Source of the DNA: CAIRDP01 sp037141915
GTDB lineage: Bacteria; Bacteroidota; Bacteroidia; Bacteroidales; FEN-979
Direction of reading: 5' to 3'
NCBI GenBank assembly: GCA_037141915.1
Contig: JBAXBP010000001.1
Span: 1 to 64,000 of the forward strand
Length of the DNA: 64,000 bases
Positions 33,742-42,906 of the stretch are shown here, piece by piece. A program made the position numbers and the translations under genes. Numbering within the stretch: the first letter of the stretch is position 1; the number at the start of each line of letters is the position of its first letter. The notes beneath the pieces are model-generated. The model was given only the letters and a program-made list of their open reading frames with translations. It did no database searches and had not been told where the DNA came from.

Positions 33742-36700
33742 TCAATACTTCAGTCTGATCTTTACTTCCAGGTTAGTGGGTATTTCCCTTGTTTTAATAA
33801 AGACCATCCCGTTTTTTTCATCAGGAGAAAAGCACCAGCCGGCAGACTTTTTCTTATAAACTTCAGCAGTTTTACAATACCTGAGTTTTGAGCCTTCGGA
33901 GGTAACCTGCTTCGGGACGGAGTTGCCGTGCAACTGGATAATGTAAGAACGTGATGGCAGTTTCCCTTTGTAATCCCCTTTTGCAGCTGCTATCTTAATT
34001 TCAGTGACACGGTTAAAGGTATCGGATACGGCGGACAGATCTGTAAGGACAAACTTCCCTTCCCGGTAATCACGGTTGGAGCCTTCGTCTTCGAACATCG
34101 TGAAATCAGCCCCGGCTCCAGGGTACACATCGAGTGTAAGCGTATCGGAAGGGCGTTCATTATCGTAATTCATCTGCTGGTACATAGGGATCACCGAACC
34201 TGCCCTCACGAAAAGCGGTAATTTATCAAGAGGCGCGGAATAGGAGTTCAGCCAGGTTTTTCCTTCGTAAACCTTACCATCCCAGTAATCAAACCAACGG
34301 CCTTCGGGCAGGTAGATGCTGTCGCGCTTTTCCTCATCCCGGTAAACAGGAGCAACAAGGAAATTTTTACCCAGGAGAAATTCGTAGCGGGCCAGGCTTC
34401 CCAATGCGACAGGATCTTGCGGGTATTCGAGCACCAGGGCGCGGACGGCAGGAACCCCGGTTTCGGAGGCTTCATGGCAGAGAGAATACATATAGGGAGT
34501 AAGACGGAGTTTAAGCTTCAGGTATTTACGGTTGATGGACGTGTAAGGCTCGCCATAGACATACGGTTGTTTGTCTTTTGGCGCCCAGCCCGACATGGAC
34601 ATGAACACCGGTGTGAAACATTTCCACTGAAGGTCGCGGGTGAAGGTTTTGTCGCTTCCTGCGAAGATGCCGTCAACGTCGCCGGTAGCACAGTTCTGGG
34701 CCGACAGCCCCGAGCCGATAACCGTCGGGATATGCCAGCGGATGTAATCCCAGCTTCCTTTCTGGTCGCCTGTCCATACCACCGAATTACGTTGGGTACC
34801 CGCCCAGCCGCAGACCGACCATATAAAGCCGCGGGCATCGCTGTTTTTCTCTATCCCGTCGTAAGCGGCCTTACAACCATCAATAGCGAATTGGTAACCT
34901 TCCCCAACCCAGGCCACATCGAGCTTACAGAGACGGCTGCCGTATTGCCCAACCTCCCTGGCGATCTTTTCAACCCCGTTCTCGGTCCAGAGCCCCGTAT
35001 GGAAGCCTCTTTTGCGCAATTCAACAATTACCGAGTCCAACTTTGTATAACCGCAGCCATAACCGTCGTTGGGCAGTATCCATCCGCGAGGCATGTCATT
35101 TGCAATGTACTGGTCGGCTATCAGTGAAATAACATCAGGCGTCGTACCATTGTGGCCGCTGGTGTTGTGGCCTTTTTTAGCTCCCCGGTTGTAACAGTTC
35201 GCATCGCCCATGCCCAGCGCCCAGCGCGGAGGCAGGAAAGGTTTGCCGGTAATGTCGGTATAAGCATTAAGGATCTCCTTAAGCGATCGGCCGGCAAAAT
35301 AATAACAGTCAAAACGGGCTTCCGAATGCGCAAGCCATACTGTGTCTTTGAAGGCGTATTCACCCGGCGCGTAAGTGTTCCTCAAGGCCCCGTAGCCATT
35401 GGTACTCATGTAAAACGGGGCCGGGTTCGGGGCACCGCCTTCTTCCCAGTTCCAGTCGATCCGCAATAAAATGGTCTTGTCGCGATGGGAGAAGCGCCCG
35501 TTTTGCATCCCGCCACCGTAAAAATATTCGTTTTCTCCACGGCTGAGGTATTGCACCGTTTCTTTACCGTAGGTCAGGCAGCGGTTTTCTTCCCAGACCA
35601 GCGTACTGTTATCAGGCTTATACATCGCAAAACGCAGGGGATTTTTATATGCGCGAAGGGCAACAGCTGATGTAGTCATAAGGTAATACCTGTCCTTTTC
35701 AACAAACTTAACACCGGCCTGCCAATTGGGCAGGCTGATCACAATGTCGGTTCCGGCAGGGTTCGTGAACATGCCGTCATATGCCATTTGTATCCTGAAT
35801 ATATCATCCCTGCAGAACTCAACATTCACCCGGGCATGGTTGCATTCGAAAGTGAAAGTCTTACCTGACCATGTGAAACCCGTGACCGCTCCAAGCTCGT
35901 AAGCCCCTGAATACAGCTCCATCGCAAGGGTATCGTTTCCCTTCCTCTCATCTTCAGGCAGTGCCGTATAGAATCGGATCCTGTGAATGCCGTAATCGGT
36001 GAGATCGGCAGGGGGAAATGCAACTTCCACAGTGTCGATAACCGGCATCTGGTGCTGATCGCTAAACGGCATGGTGACTTTTACAGGATTGCGCTGATCG
36101 ACCTGCAGGTAACAGTCAAATGGTTTTTCCAGGGGTTTCGAACCCAGGTTGACAACCTTAAAACGGAACACGTCGGCATTGGTAAAAGTGTTGCCAGCCT
36201 GTTTATGCGAAGAGAGTGAAGATGCCAGGAAATCGGTATCGAGGGCTTCCGAAAGTTCGATGTCATCGACCATCCAGTACCACATGTAAATCCCTTTCCA
36301 GTAAAACCTCAGGTATACGGTCTTCTGGAAAGCTGCCGTGCCCGTAATGTTCAGCTCCACTTCCATGGGGTTCGGGCAATCTCCTTCGGAACTGATGCCC
36401 TGCCTGACTTCGTATTCCTTCCAGTCGGTCCCGTTGCGTGAAACACCCACGTAGAGCCCGCCATCACTGAGGACCTTACCCCAGTCGTTCCATTTGAAAT
36501 TCTGCGCGAACTTCAGCACAACCGAGCTTTTACCCGAGCAATCGATGGGCGTTGTCTGGAAATAAGCATCGGGCCAAATGTTCTTCTTTTCCCAGCGGCG
36601 ATAAAATTTGTCGACCTTGACCCCAGGTGCAAACTGCATATGAAAACCCCCGCTCTTCGAAGATATGGGCGGCGCCTGCTGGTCAAATCCATATGAACCG

Positions 36701-36891
36701 GGGTAAGGCTGGTTTGTACATTCCCAAACAATATTGCTGTCGTTGACGGCTTTGCTGATCCATCCTTCGGGAAGCCTGCCCCCCGAAAAATCTTCAGTCC
36801 AGAAAATTTTGGATGAGAACTGCTTGTTTTTCTGAGCCTGTGCCAGGGTTGCGAGTACGATAAGTGCAAAGAGGATAAACTGTCTTTTCAT
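33742..36891 (-). CDS. Secreted GH31 glycoside hydrolase
   Basis: About 1049 residues. Signal peptide to A19; a jelly-roll module (~30-215: TEDFSGGRLPEGWISK ... MVDDIELSE), a CARDB-like strand domain (~220-330), the GH31 N-terminal beta domain (~335-540), the TIM barrel (~550-830), and C-terminal beta domains with DUF5110-like features. Catalytic candidates are D658 in CKLDVAWVGEG (nucleophile) and D709 in VVWTGDQKGSW (acid/base). The KLDVAW motif and PNDGYGCGYT differ from classical alpha-glucosidases (WxDMNE) and recall GH31 alpha-N-acetylgalactosaminidases. No T9SS domain at the end, so possibly periplasmic. The next gene starts two bases downstream. Confidence 0.85.
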   Translation of the reverse strand: MKRQFILFALIVLATLAQAQKNKQFSSKIFWTEDFSGGRLPEGWISKAVNDSNIVWECTNQPYPGSYGFDQQAPPISSKSGGFHMQFAPGVKVDKFYRRWEKKNIWPDAYFQTTPIDCSGKSSVVLKFAQNFKWNDWGKVLSDGGLYVGVSRNGTDWKEYEVRQGISSEGDCPNPMEVELNITGTAAFQKTVYLRFYWKGIYMWYWMVDDIELSEALDTDFLASSLSSHKQAGNTFTNADVFRFKVVNLGSKPLEKPFDCYLQVDQRNPVKVTMPFSDQHQMPVIDTVEVAFPPADLTDYGIHRIRFYTALPEDERKGNDTLAMELYSGAYELGAVTGFTWSGKTFTFECNHARVNVEFCRDDIFRIQMAYDGMFTNPAGTDIVISLPNWQAGVKFVEKDRYYLMTTSAVALRAYKNPLRFAMYKPDNSTLVWEENRCLTYGKETVQYLSRGENEYFYGGGMQNGRFSHRDKTILLRIDWNWEEGGAPNPAPFYMSTNGYGALRNTYAPGEYAFKDTVWLAHSEARFDCYYFAGRSLKEILNAYTDITGKPFLPPRWALGMGDANCYNRGAKKGHNTSGHNGTTPDVISLIADQYIANDMPRGWILPNDGYGCGYTKLDSVIVELRKRGFHTGLWTENGVEKIAREVGQYGSRLCKLDVAWVGEGYQFAIDGCKAAYDGIEKNSDARGFIWSVCGWAGTQRNSVVWTGDQKGSWDYIRWHIPTVIGSGLSAQNCATGDVDGIFAGSDKTFTRDLQWKCFTPVFMSMSGWAPKDKQPYVYGEPYTSINRKYLKLKLRLTPYMYSLCHEASETGVPAVRALVLEYPQDPVALGSLARYEFLLGKNFLVAPVYRDEEKRDSIYLPEGRWFDYWDGKVYEGKTWLNSYSAPLDKLPLFVRAGSVIPMYQQMNYDNERPSDTLTLDVYPGAGADFTMFEDEGSNRDYREGKFVLTDLSAVSDTFNRVTEIKIAAAKGDYKGKLPSRSYIIQLHGNSVPKQVTSEGSKLRYCKTAEVYKKKSAGWCFSPDEKNGMVFIKTREIPTNLEVKIRLKY

Positions 36892-36892
36892 A

Positions 36893-39800
36893 TTATTTTT
36901 CGGTAATGCTGATTACGAGGGCCGGTGATGTGGCCATTGTTTTAAGGTATGAGGCAGGGATGATGACTGTTTTTTTTCCATCTTTACTTCTGATCTTTAA
37001 TGTCTGCGGATGACCGGGCAGGCTGGCTTCAGAGGCTTTCCCGGCGAACCCGGCCGGCAGATCGACTGATGCGGGGAGGGTTTCATTTTCGTTTGCCAGG
37101 AAAAACAGGTACCTGATTTTGCCATCCTTGCTCTGGGTGAAACAGATGTTGTCTTGCTGGTAAGGTGCAAGAGGACGGCTGTTGTAAATGGCCTCACCAT
37201 TGACTTTCATCCATTCGCCAATCTGCTGCAGCCTGGCGTAAGCCTCAGGTGCGAATTCCCCGGTCTTGTCGGGGCCTATCCCCAGGAGCAGGTTACCGCC
37301 TTTGGCCACTATCTTTACAAGGGTACTGATGACCCAGTTGAGCGATTTATAATGTTCCCCCGAACCTGTATGATACCAGGAATCCCCGAGCGTGATGCAA
37401 CTCTCCCATGGAAAAGCCGGCACATTCGAAGGGATCTGCTGTTCAGGAGTGCGGTAGTTTTCGAACTCCCCGTGAACCGTGCGGTCCACGATGAGTATCC
37501 CGGGCTGGTTCTTCCTGGCCATCTTCGCTATGGAAGGCATGTCAACGTCCTGGATCCACAGGTGTTTCCCAAGCCATGGCTTTGTTTCTTCAGTGAGTGT
37601 ATTCGCAGGTCTTACCTGTCCGCCGTCAAGCCAGAGGATATCGATCCTGCCGTATTCCCTGGTGATCTCATCAATCTGGTTGAACGTGAATTTCTGAAAA
37701 GACTTCCATCGTTCAGGGTATTTTGCGGGATCGTAGTTCACATTCCTGTCAAGGGCCGGGAAATAGGGCCACCAGTAATCGGGGCAATGCCAGTCGGGCT
37801 TGCTGAAGTAAGCGCCTATCGCCAACCCCTCTTTGCGGAAGGCTGAAAAAACTTCTTTGACCACATTACTTCTTGGGTTCTTTGAAAAAGCTGATGCGGG
37901 ATCCGTGATACGGTAATCGGTGAATTTAGTGTCGAACATGCAAAAACCGTCGTGGTGCTTGGTAGTGAATACCACGTATTTCATTCCCGCGTCATGCGCG
38001 GCTTTCGCCCAATGCTCAGGATTGAATTTACCGGGGTAGAATGTCTTGCGGATATCTTCATAAGCCTTTTTATAAGTAAACCAGTCGTCGGAGTAAGGAC
38101 CGCGCCTCTGGCACCATCCCTCGTCTTCGGGGCAAAGGCTCCAGCTTTCCACTACTCCCCATTCGCTGTATGCGCCCCAGTGGATCAGGATGCCGAATTT
38201 CCAGTCCTGCCATGTCTTTAAGTTCCGGCTGACCAGTGAATCCTTGGGCCAGTCATACGGAGGTTCGGCATTGGCGGGAGGTTCAGCAGTGTAACGGATG
38301 CGCTTGTTGAATTTTTCCTCTCCGTTTACAAGCACTTTCAGGTAGAACCTGCCCGAAGGATACCGGCGAAGATCATAGGTGAACATGCCTTCTTTGAGTT
38401 TAGGGTAAAGGTGTTCTTCTACAACAGTTGCCCCCGGGTCGCTTACAAGCCGAACCGTGACATCTTCTTTTTTGTTCGCAAAATAATCAAGTGTGGTGAA
38501 ATCCTTGGTCCTCGTGGGATAGAGGCCTATGGAACAGGCATTCCTGTCCACCGTGTCAGGATGATGCCCGGCTGTGAAGTTATACACCCAACCTGATCCG
38601 CAGTCAGATTCAAACGACTTGATAAGTTCGCCTCTGCAGTTCAGCAGCCGGGCAATCCCGCGCCCTCCCTCTTTGTTATTCCAGAACTCCAGCCCATCGC
38701 CGGCTGTGTCGCTCAGTATCAGGAGGTAAGGACCGGGTGCCAGTCTCAGCGTATCCCGGTACTCAGTCTTTTCAGTTAAGGAGCCCAATTTTCTTTCCTT
38801 GACGATCTTCCCGCCGGCCGACTGGATCTTCCAGGAATTATGTGAGGGCTCATTATTGGTGAGCAGGTAAAACAAAAGTGCAGTGTCAAGAACGGGGGCA
38901 GGGATGAAAGCTGTTTTAAGGCTGTTATCGGCAGGATACTCGTCATCATTTCCATTGGGTTTTGAAAGGCTGACTTCAAAGCTGTTGGAACCCGGCTTTG
39001 AATCAATGTTCCCCGGGAGGTAGACGTTTTCACTTCTCATGGATTCAAGTTTTCCTGTCCATTTGAATTCCCTGGAAGGAAAGCCTGTTGTTCCATACTT
39101 TATGATGCAGTTTTCAAGCCTCAGGCTGCCGGAGTTCCGTATTATTATAGCCGGGTTGGCCGACCTGGGGTTGGCCCTGGAATAGATGCATTTGGAAGAC
39201 GGGGCCCTCACATCATCAACTGAAATATCCATTTCAGCCTGAGGTTTTTTGTACTGGACAAGGTAAGCGCTGATCACTTCGTTTGCACTTGGTTTGGGGG
39301 AAACATAAGACTGCATTTTAAAGACGAGGGTATGGGATGATCCCGGGATTACAGCAATGTCGTAAATGTCGGGTTGAACCAGGTCGCCGGGGCACCACCC
39401 GCCGCGGTCATAGATCCAGGTCCCGGCCTGGGGATATAAGGGGTTTTCACCGCATTTTTTCCAAATCGCCCTTGAATCGGCCATTTGACCGTCATACCAT
39501 ATTTCCCGTGTTTTTTTGCAGAATTCCCCGCAACCGTCGGGCTCATCCATCCCATGTCCGGTTTGAATGACCCTAAGCCTGGCAAACGACGCTCCCTCAT
39601 CCACAGTAAATGAAACAGGAATTAATTTCTGAGTTATAGGTTTAAGGCTGTCGCCATATTCAAAATGATCATCATATATTTTGCTGATTGAAATTGCTTC
39701 GGTGGCAGGCTTCCCTTTGATTATCTCAAAATCGATTGTGATGGCCCAGCCCCTGTCGTTCGCAGGTTCATAGCCTGAATGGTTGTAATTGATCTCGACG

Positions 39801-40210
39801 CTGTCGCGCAGCAGCAGGCTGAAATCGGTAACATCCACCTCCCATTCAAAATGCCAGTTCTTTCCGAAAGCTCCTCCATAGGGCGTAAGCATGCGGCCTA
39901 TCTCGTAATCCTGAAGACTGCCGTGAATGCCTCCCTGCCTGAGAATGCTGATACGGTCGGAATAGTCCCAGTCGGCGCAGCGCATGGTGTCGGGGCAGGC
40001 GAAATTAACATGCATGATAATTTTACGGACAGGCTCGGTTGGTTTTGGAAAAACACCCCAGCGGATATAATCCTTGTTGCCTTTCGAGGGGTCGGTAACA
40101 ACGGTTGTTTTATGATGCGTGATCACATGGATGGTGTCAGCCGGAATGGCCCGGACAGGGGAATTGAACACAAAGCAGCTAATGATGAACAGAAAAATGG
40201 CAGGTTTCAT
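36893..40210 (-). CDS. PNGase F-like / internal T9SS-like domain / GH29 alpha-L-fucosidase fusion
   Basis: About 1105 residues. After a signal peptide, residues ~25-320 resemble PNGase F: CADWDYSD (D82 at the Asp60 position), DYEIGRMLTPYG, WEVDVTDFSLLL, GCGEFCKKTREIW (E229 at the Glu206 position) and DRGGWCPGDLV. Six cysteines (C72/C78, C227/C231, C253/C273) match PNGase F's three disulfides; the Glu118 position appears to be His144. Residues ~440-555 form a CUB-like module, and ~557-640 resemble a T9SS sorting domain (IGLYPTRTKDFTTLDYF ... YPSGRFYLKVLVNG) but are internal. Residues ~665-1105 are GH29: FGILIHWGAYSEW, FTTKHHDGFCMFDTKFTDY, with nucleophile D862 in ILWLDGGQ. Predicted to remove fucose and release N-glycans. 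Confidence 0.82.
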   Translation of the reverse strand: MKPAIFLFIISCFVFNSPVRAIPADTIHVITHHKTTVVTDPSKGNKDYIRWGVFPKPTEPVRKIIMHVNFACPDTMRCADWDYSDRISILRQGGIHGSLQDYEIGRMLTPYGGAFGKNWHFEWEVDVTDFSLLLRDSVEINYNHSGYEPANDRGWAITIDFEIIKGKPATEAISISKIYDDHFEYGDSLKPITQKLIPVSFTVDEGASFARLRVIQTGHGMDEPDGCGEFCKKTREIWYDGQMADSRAIWKKCGENPLYPQAGTWIYDRGGWCPGDLVQPDIYDIAVIPGSSHTLVFKMQSYVSPKPSANEVISAYLVQYKKPQAEMDISVDDVRAPSSKCIYSRANPRSANPAIIIRNSGSLRLENCIIKYGTTGFPSREFKWTGKLESMRSENVYLPGNIDSKPGSNSFEVSLSKPNGNDDEYPADNSLKTAFIPAPVLDTALLFYLLTNNEPSHNSWKIQSAGGKIVKERKLGSLTEKTEYRDTLRLAPGPYLLILSDTAGDGLEFWNNKEGGRGIARLLNCRGELIKSFESDCGSGWVYNFTAGHHPDTVDRNACSIGLYPTRTKDFTTLDYFANKKEDVTVRLVSDPGATVVEEHLYPKLKEGMFTYDLRRYPSGRFYLKVLVNGEEKFNKRIRYTAEPPANAEPPYDWPKDSLVSRNLKTWQDWKFGILIHWGAYSEWGVVESWSLCPEDEGWCQRRGPYSDDWFTYKKAYEDIRKTFYPGKFNPEHWAKAAHDAGMKYVVFTTKHHDGFCMFDTKFTDYRITDPASAFSKNPRSNVVKEVFSAFRKEGLAIGAYFSKPDWHCPDYWWPYFPALDRNVNYDPAKYPERWKSFQKFTFNQIDEITREYGRIDILWLDGGQVRPANTLTEETKPWLGKHLWIQDVDMPSIAKMARKNQPGILIVDRTVHGEFENYRTPEQQIPSNVPAFPWESCITLGDSWYHTGSGEHYKSLNWVISTLVKIVAKGGNLLLGIGPDKTGEFAPEAYARLQQIGEWMKVNGEAIYNSRPLAPYQQDNICFTQSKDGKIRYLFFLANENETLPASVDLPAGFAGKASEASLPGHPQTLKIRSKDGKKTVIIPASYLKTMATSPALVISITEK

Positions 40211-40341
40211 AAACAGAGATGTTATTTGTTTAGTTCAGTTCAATGCTTCATTTCATTATTTATCACGGCCTGTCGGTTCATCGCGGTATTCATGCGGAAA
40301 CAAGCTGTGTGGTTTGAGTGAGGCTCAAAACCGGGTATCAA

Positions 40342-41307
40342 TTAACCGTATTTTTTTATAAAATCGGAATAAGTGCTCTCAATCCCCTGGCGTAACTTGA
40401 TTTTAGGAGTAAACCCCAGTTCAGTGAGCCGGGTGGTATCGAGAAGCTTTTTCGGGGTTCCGTCGGGTTTGGTATGATCAAAAATCAATGTCCCGCTGAA
40501 TCCTACAATCTCCTTAATGAGAATTGCCAGTTCCTTAATGCTGATATCCCTGCCCCATCCTATATTAATAAACGGGGTCCCTTCATAGTTCTCCATGAGA
40601 AAAACCACGGCGGCGGCAAGATCATCAACGTGCATGAATTCACGAAGGGGTGAACCTGTGCCCCAGATATTCACAAAGGCGGCACCGGAGATCCTGGCCT
40701 CGTGAAACTTCCTTATCAGGGCAGGCAGAACATGTGATGTTTGAAGATCGTAGTTGTCGTTCGGACCGTAAAGGTTGGAAGGCATTGCCGAAATATATTT
40801 CGTGCCATATTGCAGGTTGTAATTTTCGCACATTTTCAGGCCGGCAATTTTTGCAATCGCATAAGGTTCGTTGGTGTATTCAAGGGGACCTGTAAGGAGA
40901 TATTCTTCCTTAATTGGCTGAGGCGCATTTTTAGGATAGATACAAGAACTTCCCAGGTAAAGCAGTTTTTTAACCTGTGAAAGATAGGCGGTATGTATCA
41001 CGTTATTCTGAATTTGGAGATTTTCATAAAGGAACTGTGCCCTGAGGGTGTTGTTTGCACTGATCCCGCCAACGATGGCAGCGGCATAAAAAACATAGTC
41101 GGGTTTTTCTTCTGTAAATAATGAAGTGCAGGCATGGAGATCAAGCAGGTCGATCCGGTGGTATTTCACAGATTCAAGCTTTTCAGGTACTTTCCGGTTA
41201 AAGGTCCCAACGATGTTCGTATACCCTTGTGACCGCAGATTGCGAAGGATTGCGCTGCCAACCATTCCGGCAGAACCTGCAATCAGGATTTTATCTGTCT
41301 TATTCAT
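40342..41307 (-). CDS. fcl: GDP-L-fucose synthase
   Basis: About 321 residues, extended SDR fold. NADP-binding AGSAGMVGSAI at the N-terminus, AAAIVGGISANN, and the catalytic Ser/Tyr/Lys: GSSCIYPKNAPQPI with Y-x-x-x-K in EPYAIAKIAG. This matches the 3,5-epimerase/4-reductase that turns GDP-4-keto-6-deoxymannose into GDP-L-fucose. The usual partner GDP-mannose dehydratase (gmd) is not nearby. It follows the fucosidase-fusion gene's start by about 130 bp on the same strand. Confidence 0.9.
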   Translation of the reverse strand: MNKTDKILIAGSAGMVGSAILRNLRSQGYTNIVGTFNRKVPEKLESVKYHRIDLLDLHACTSLFTEEKPDYVFYAAAIVGGISANNTLRAQFLYENLQIQNNVIHTAYLSQVKKLLYLGSSCIYPKNAPQPIKEEYLLTGPLEYTNEPYAIAKIAGLKMCENYNLQYGTKYISAMPSNLYGPNDNYDLQTSHVLPALIRKFHEARISGAAFVNIWGTGSPLREFMHVDDLAAAVVFLMENYEGTPFINIGWGRDISIKELAILIKEIVGFSGTLIFDHTKPDGTPKKLLDTTRLTELGFTPKIKLRQGIESTYSDFIKKYG

Positions 41308-41376
41308 TCAGTCGCTTAATTATGTTGTTGTGTTTTTGCAGTGGATTTAAAAACCAGATTGTTCATGAAATAATTT

Positions 41377-41384
41377 TAAATTTG
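41377..41384 (+). promoter_or_regulatory. Possible -7 box (TAAATTTG)
   Basis: Exact TAnnTTTG match about 210 bp upstream of the cytochrome b gene and 35 bp before a short remnant reading frame. A TTG lies 15 bp upstream, somewhat closer than expected. Confidence 0.4.
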
Positions 41385-41419
41385 TTTAATAAGAGTTTCA
41401 CCAATAAAAGTAAGTAAAA

Positions 41420-41563
41420 ATGAAGAAGTATAGTGTAATTATTGCTGTATTATTCGTCAGTTTATTTGCATAGGCACGGTAAAACAAGGAAGATATTGAA
41501 AAGATGCAGGTTTTGCAGAAAGTATCGTTCATCATAAAGACCGCAAAACAATACTGCAATTAA
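41420..41563 (+). pseudogene. Remnant of a small exported protein
   Basis: A reading frame starts MKKYSVIIAVLFVSLFA, a good signal peptide, then meets TAG at 41471 and TAA at 41480. It continues in the same frame as NKEDIEKMQVLQKVSFIIKT and AKQYCN to TAA at 41561. The helical C-terminal part and its place just before a cytochrome operon suggest a decayed small periplasmic protein, but no family is recognised. A TAAATTTG promoter box precedes it. Confidence 0.35.
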
Positions 41564-41592
41564 TCGTATCCGGAACGCAGCCGGACCAGTGA

Positions 41593-42855
41593 ATGCAAAA
41601 CATTTTATTACATGTTCATCCATTGAAGGTCAGTGAGAAATCACTTACCTTTCACCGAACCTTCGGGCTGGGCGGCATAGCGGCCCTGCTGATCGCAGTA
41701 CAGATTATTACCGGCATTCTGCTGAGGTTTTATTATATCCCTTCACCTGCCGGGGCGTACAACTCGGTTGTATTTCTTAAGCATCAGGTAGTTTTCGGGC
41801 AGTTTGTGCGCAACATACATTACTGGAGCGGGGTGTTCCTTTTAATGATAGCGTTTCTCCATTTTCTCAGGGTCTTCTTTACCGGTGCATACAGGGAGGG
41901 CCGCAGAGTTAACTGGTTGTTCGGATTGTTACTGTTAACAATAATCGTGCTTTCGAATTTTACGGGGTACCTGCTTCCCTGGGACCAGCTTGCATACTGG
42001 GCGATCACGGTAAGCACTAATATTATCGGGTATTTTCCTTTTTTTGGTGAAAGTCTGCGGATGACCATAATCGGCGGCAAAGAGCTGAACGCTGATACCC
42101 TTCAGTCGTTTTTTGCAGTTCATTCGGCCCTGCTGCCTTTCATGCTCCTGGTGCTTGTTGTATATCATTTCTGGAGGGTGAGGAAAAGCGGGGGTATCAT
42201 GCTCCCTGCCGGGCAGGAAAAAGGAGAAATGCTTCCTGTCATGCCCAACCTGGTGTACAGGGAATTCATTGTGGCCCTGGTGCTGATGGCCGTCTTGTTC
42301 TTATCAGGGGCATTATTCAATGCGCCCCTTCTCGAAAAAGCAAACCCGGCATACAGCATGAACCCCACAAAGGCCCCCTGGTACTTTGCCGGCGTGCAGG
42401 AATTGCTGATGCATTTCCATCCGTTCTTTGCAGCCTTCATCATTCCTTTGGGCGTCCTGGCCTTCATGGCCTTGATCCCTTTTCTTAAATATGATCAGCC
42501 GCCATCAGGTCACTGGTTCATTTCTGACAAGGGAAAGAAATCGGCCAAAGCCACAGCTGTTTTTGCCGTTGCCGTGACCCTGGCCGGCATACTGTTTAAC
42601 GCATATGTCCTTAATTTCGAGATCATGATGCCGGGGATACCGGCTTTCATCAGCAATGGAATAATCCCGCTCTGCATACTGTTTCTTTTAATGTTTGTTT
42701 ATCACCGCTTCTATCATAAGCGTTTCAGGCTTTCCAAAGAAGAAAGGGTGCAGGCTGTATTTGTTTTCATCATTGTTGCCTTTATTGTTTTAACCCTGTG
42801 CGGGATATTTTTCAGGGGGAAGGACATGGCTCTGTGTTTTCCATGGAATGCATGA
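41593..42855 (+). CDS. Cytochrome b of a bc-type complex
   Basis: About 420 residues, about eight to nine membrane helices. The four haem-ligand histidines lie as in cytochrome b: NIHYWSGVFLLMIAFLHFLR (helix B) and VHSALLPFMLLVLVVYHFW (helix D). The Q-site region KAPWYFAGVQELLMHFH replaces the usual PEWY, and TGYLLPWDQLAYWAITV is diagnostic. N- and C-terminal parts correspond to b6 plus subunit IV in one chain. It oxidises quinol and passes electrons to the Rieske protein encoded next. First gene of a three-gene operon. Confidence 0.92.
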   Translation: MQNILLHVHPLKVSEKSLTFHRTFGLGGIAALLIAVQIITGILLRFYYIPSPAGAYNSVVFLKHQVVFGQFVRNIHYWSGVFLLMIAFLHFLRVFFTGAYREGRRVNWLFGLLLLTIIVLSNFTGYLLPWDQLAYWAITVSTNIIGYFPFFGESLRMTIIGGKELNADTLQSFFAVHSALLPFMLLVLVVYHFWRVRKSGGIMLPAGQEKGEMLPVMPNLVYREFIVALVLMAVLFLSGALFNAPLLEKANPAYSMNPTKAPWYFAGVQELLMHFHPFFAAFIIPLGVLAFMALIPFLKYDQPPSGHWFISDKGKKSAKATAVFAVAVTLAGILFNAYVLNFEIMMPGIPAFISNGIIPLCILFLLMFVYHRFYHKRFRLSKEERVQAVFVFIIVAFIVLTLCGIFFRGKDMALCFPWNA

Positions 42856-42870
42856 GAAAGAACTAAGTAA

Positions 42871-42901
42871 TGTACAATTTACCATGTACAATGTACAAAT
42901 G
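42871..42901. repeat. TGTACAA-type intergenic repeat, copy 2
   Basis: Located between the cytochrome b and Rieske genes: tgtacaatttaccatgtaca followed by atgtacaaatg. Positions 42884-42901 match 18 bases of the ars-island copy at 13349-13376. It is 5 bp before the Rieske ATG. Confidence 0.55.
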
Positions 42902-42906
42902 AAGAT

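Noticed and set aside
34417..35127. A 236-codon open frame on the plus strand opposite the GH31 gene
   Set aside because: It is the antisense shadow of a long GC-rich catalytic domain with clear GH31 motifs; it has no recognisable domain, start signal or promoter.
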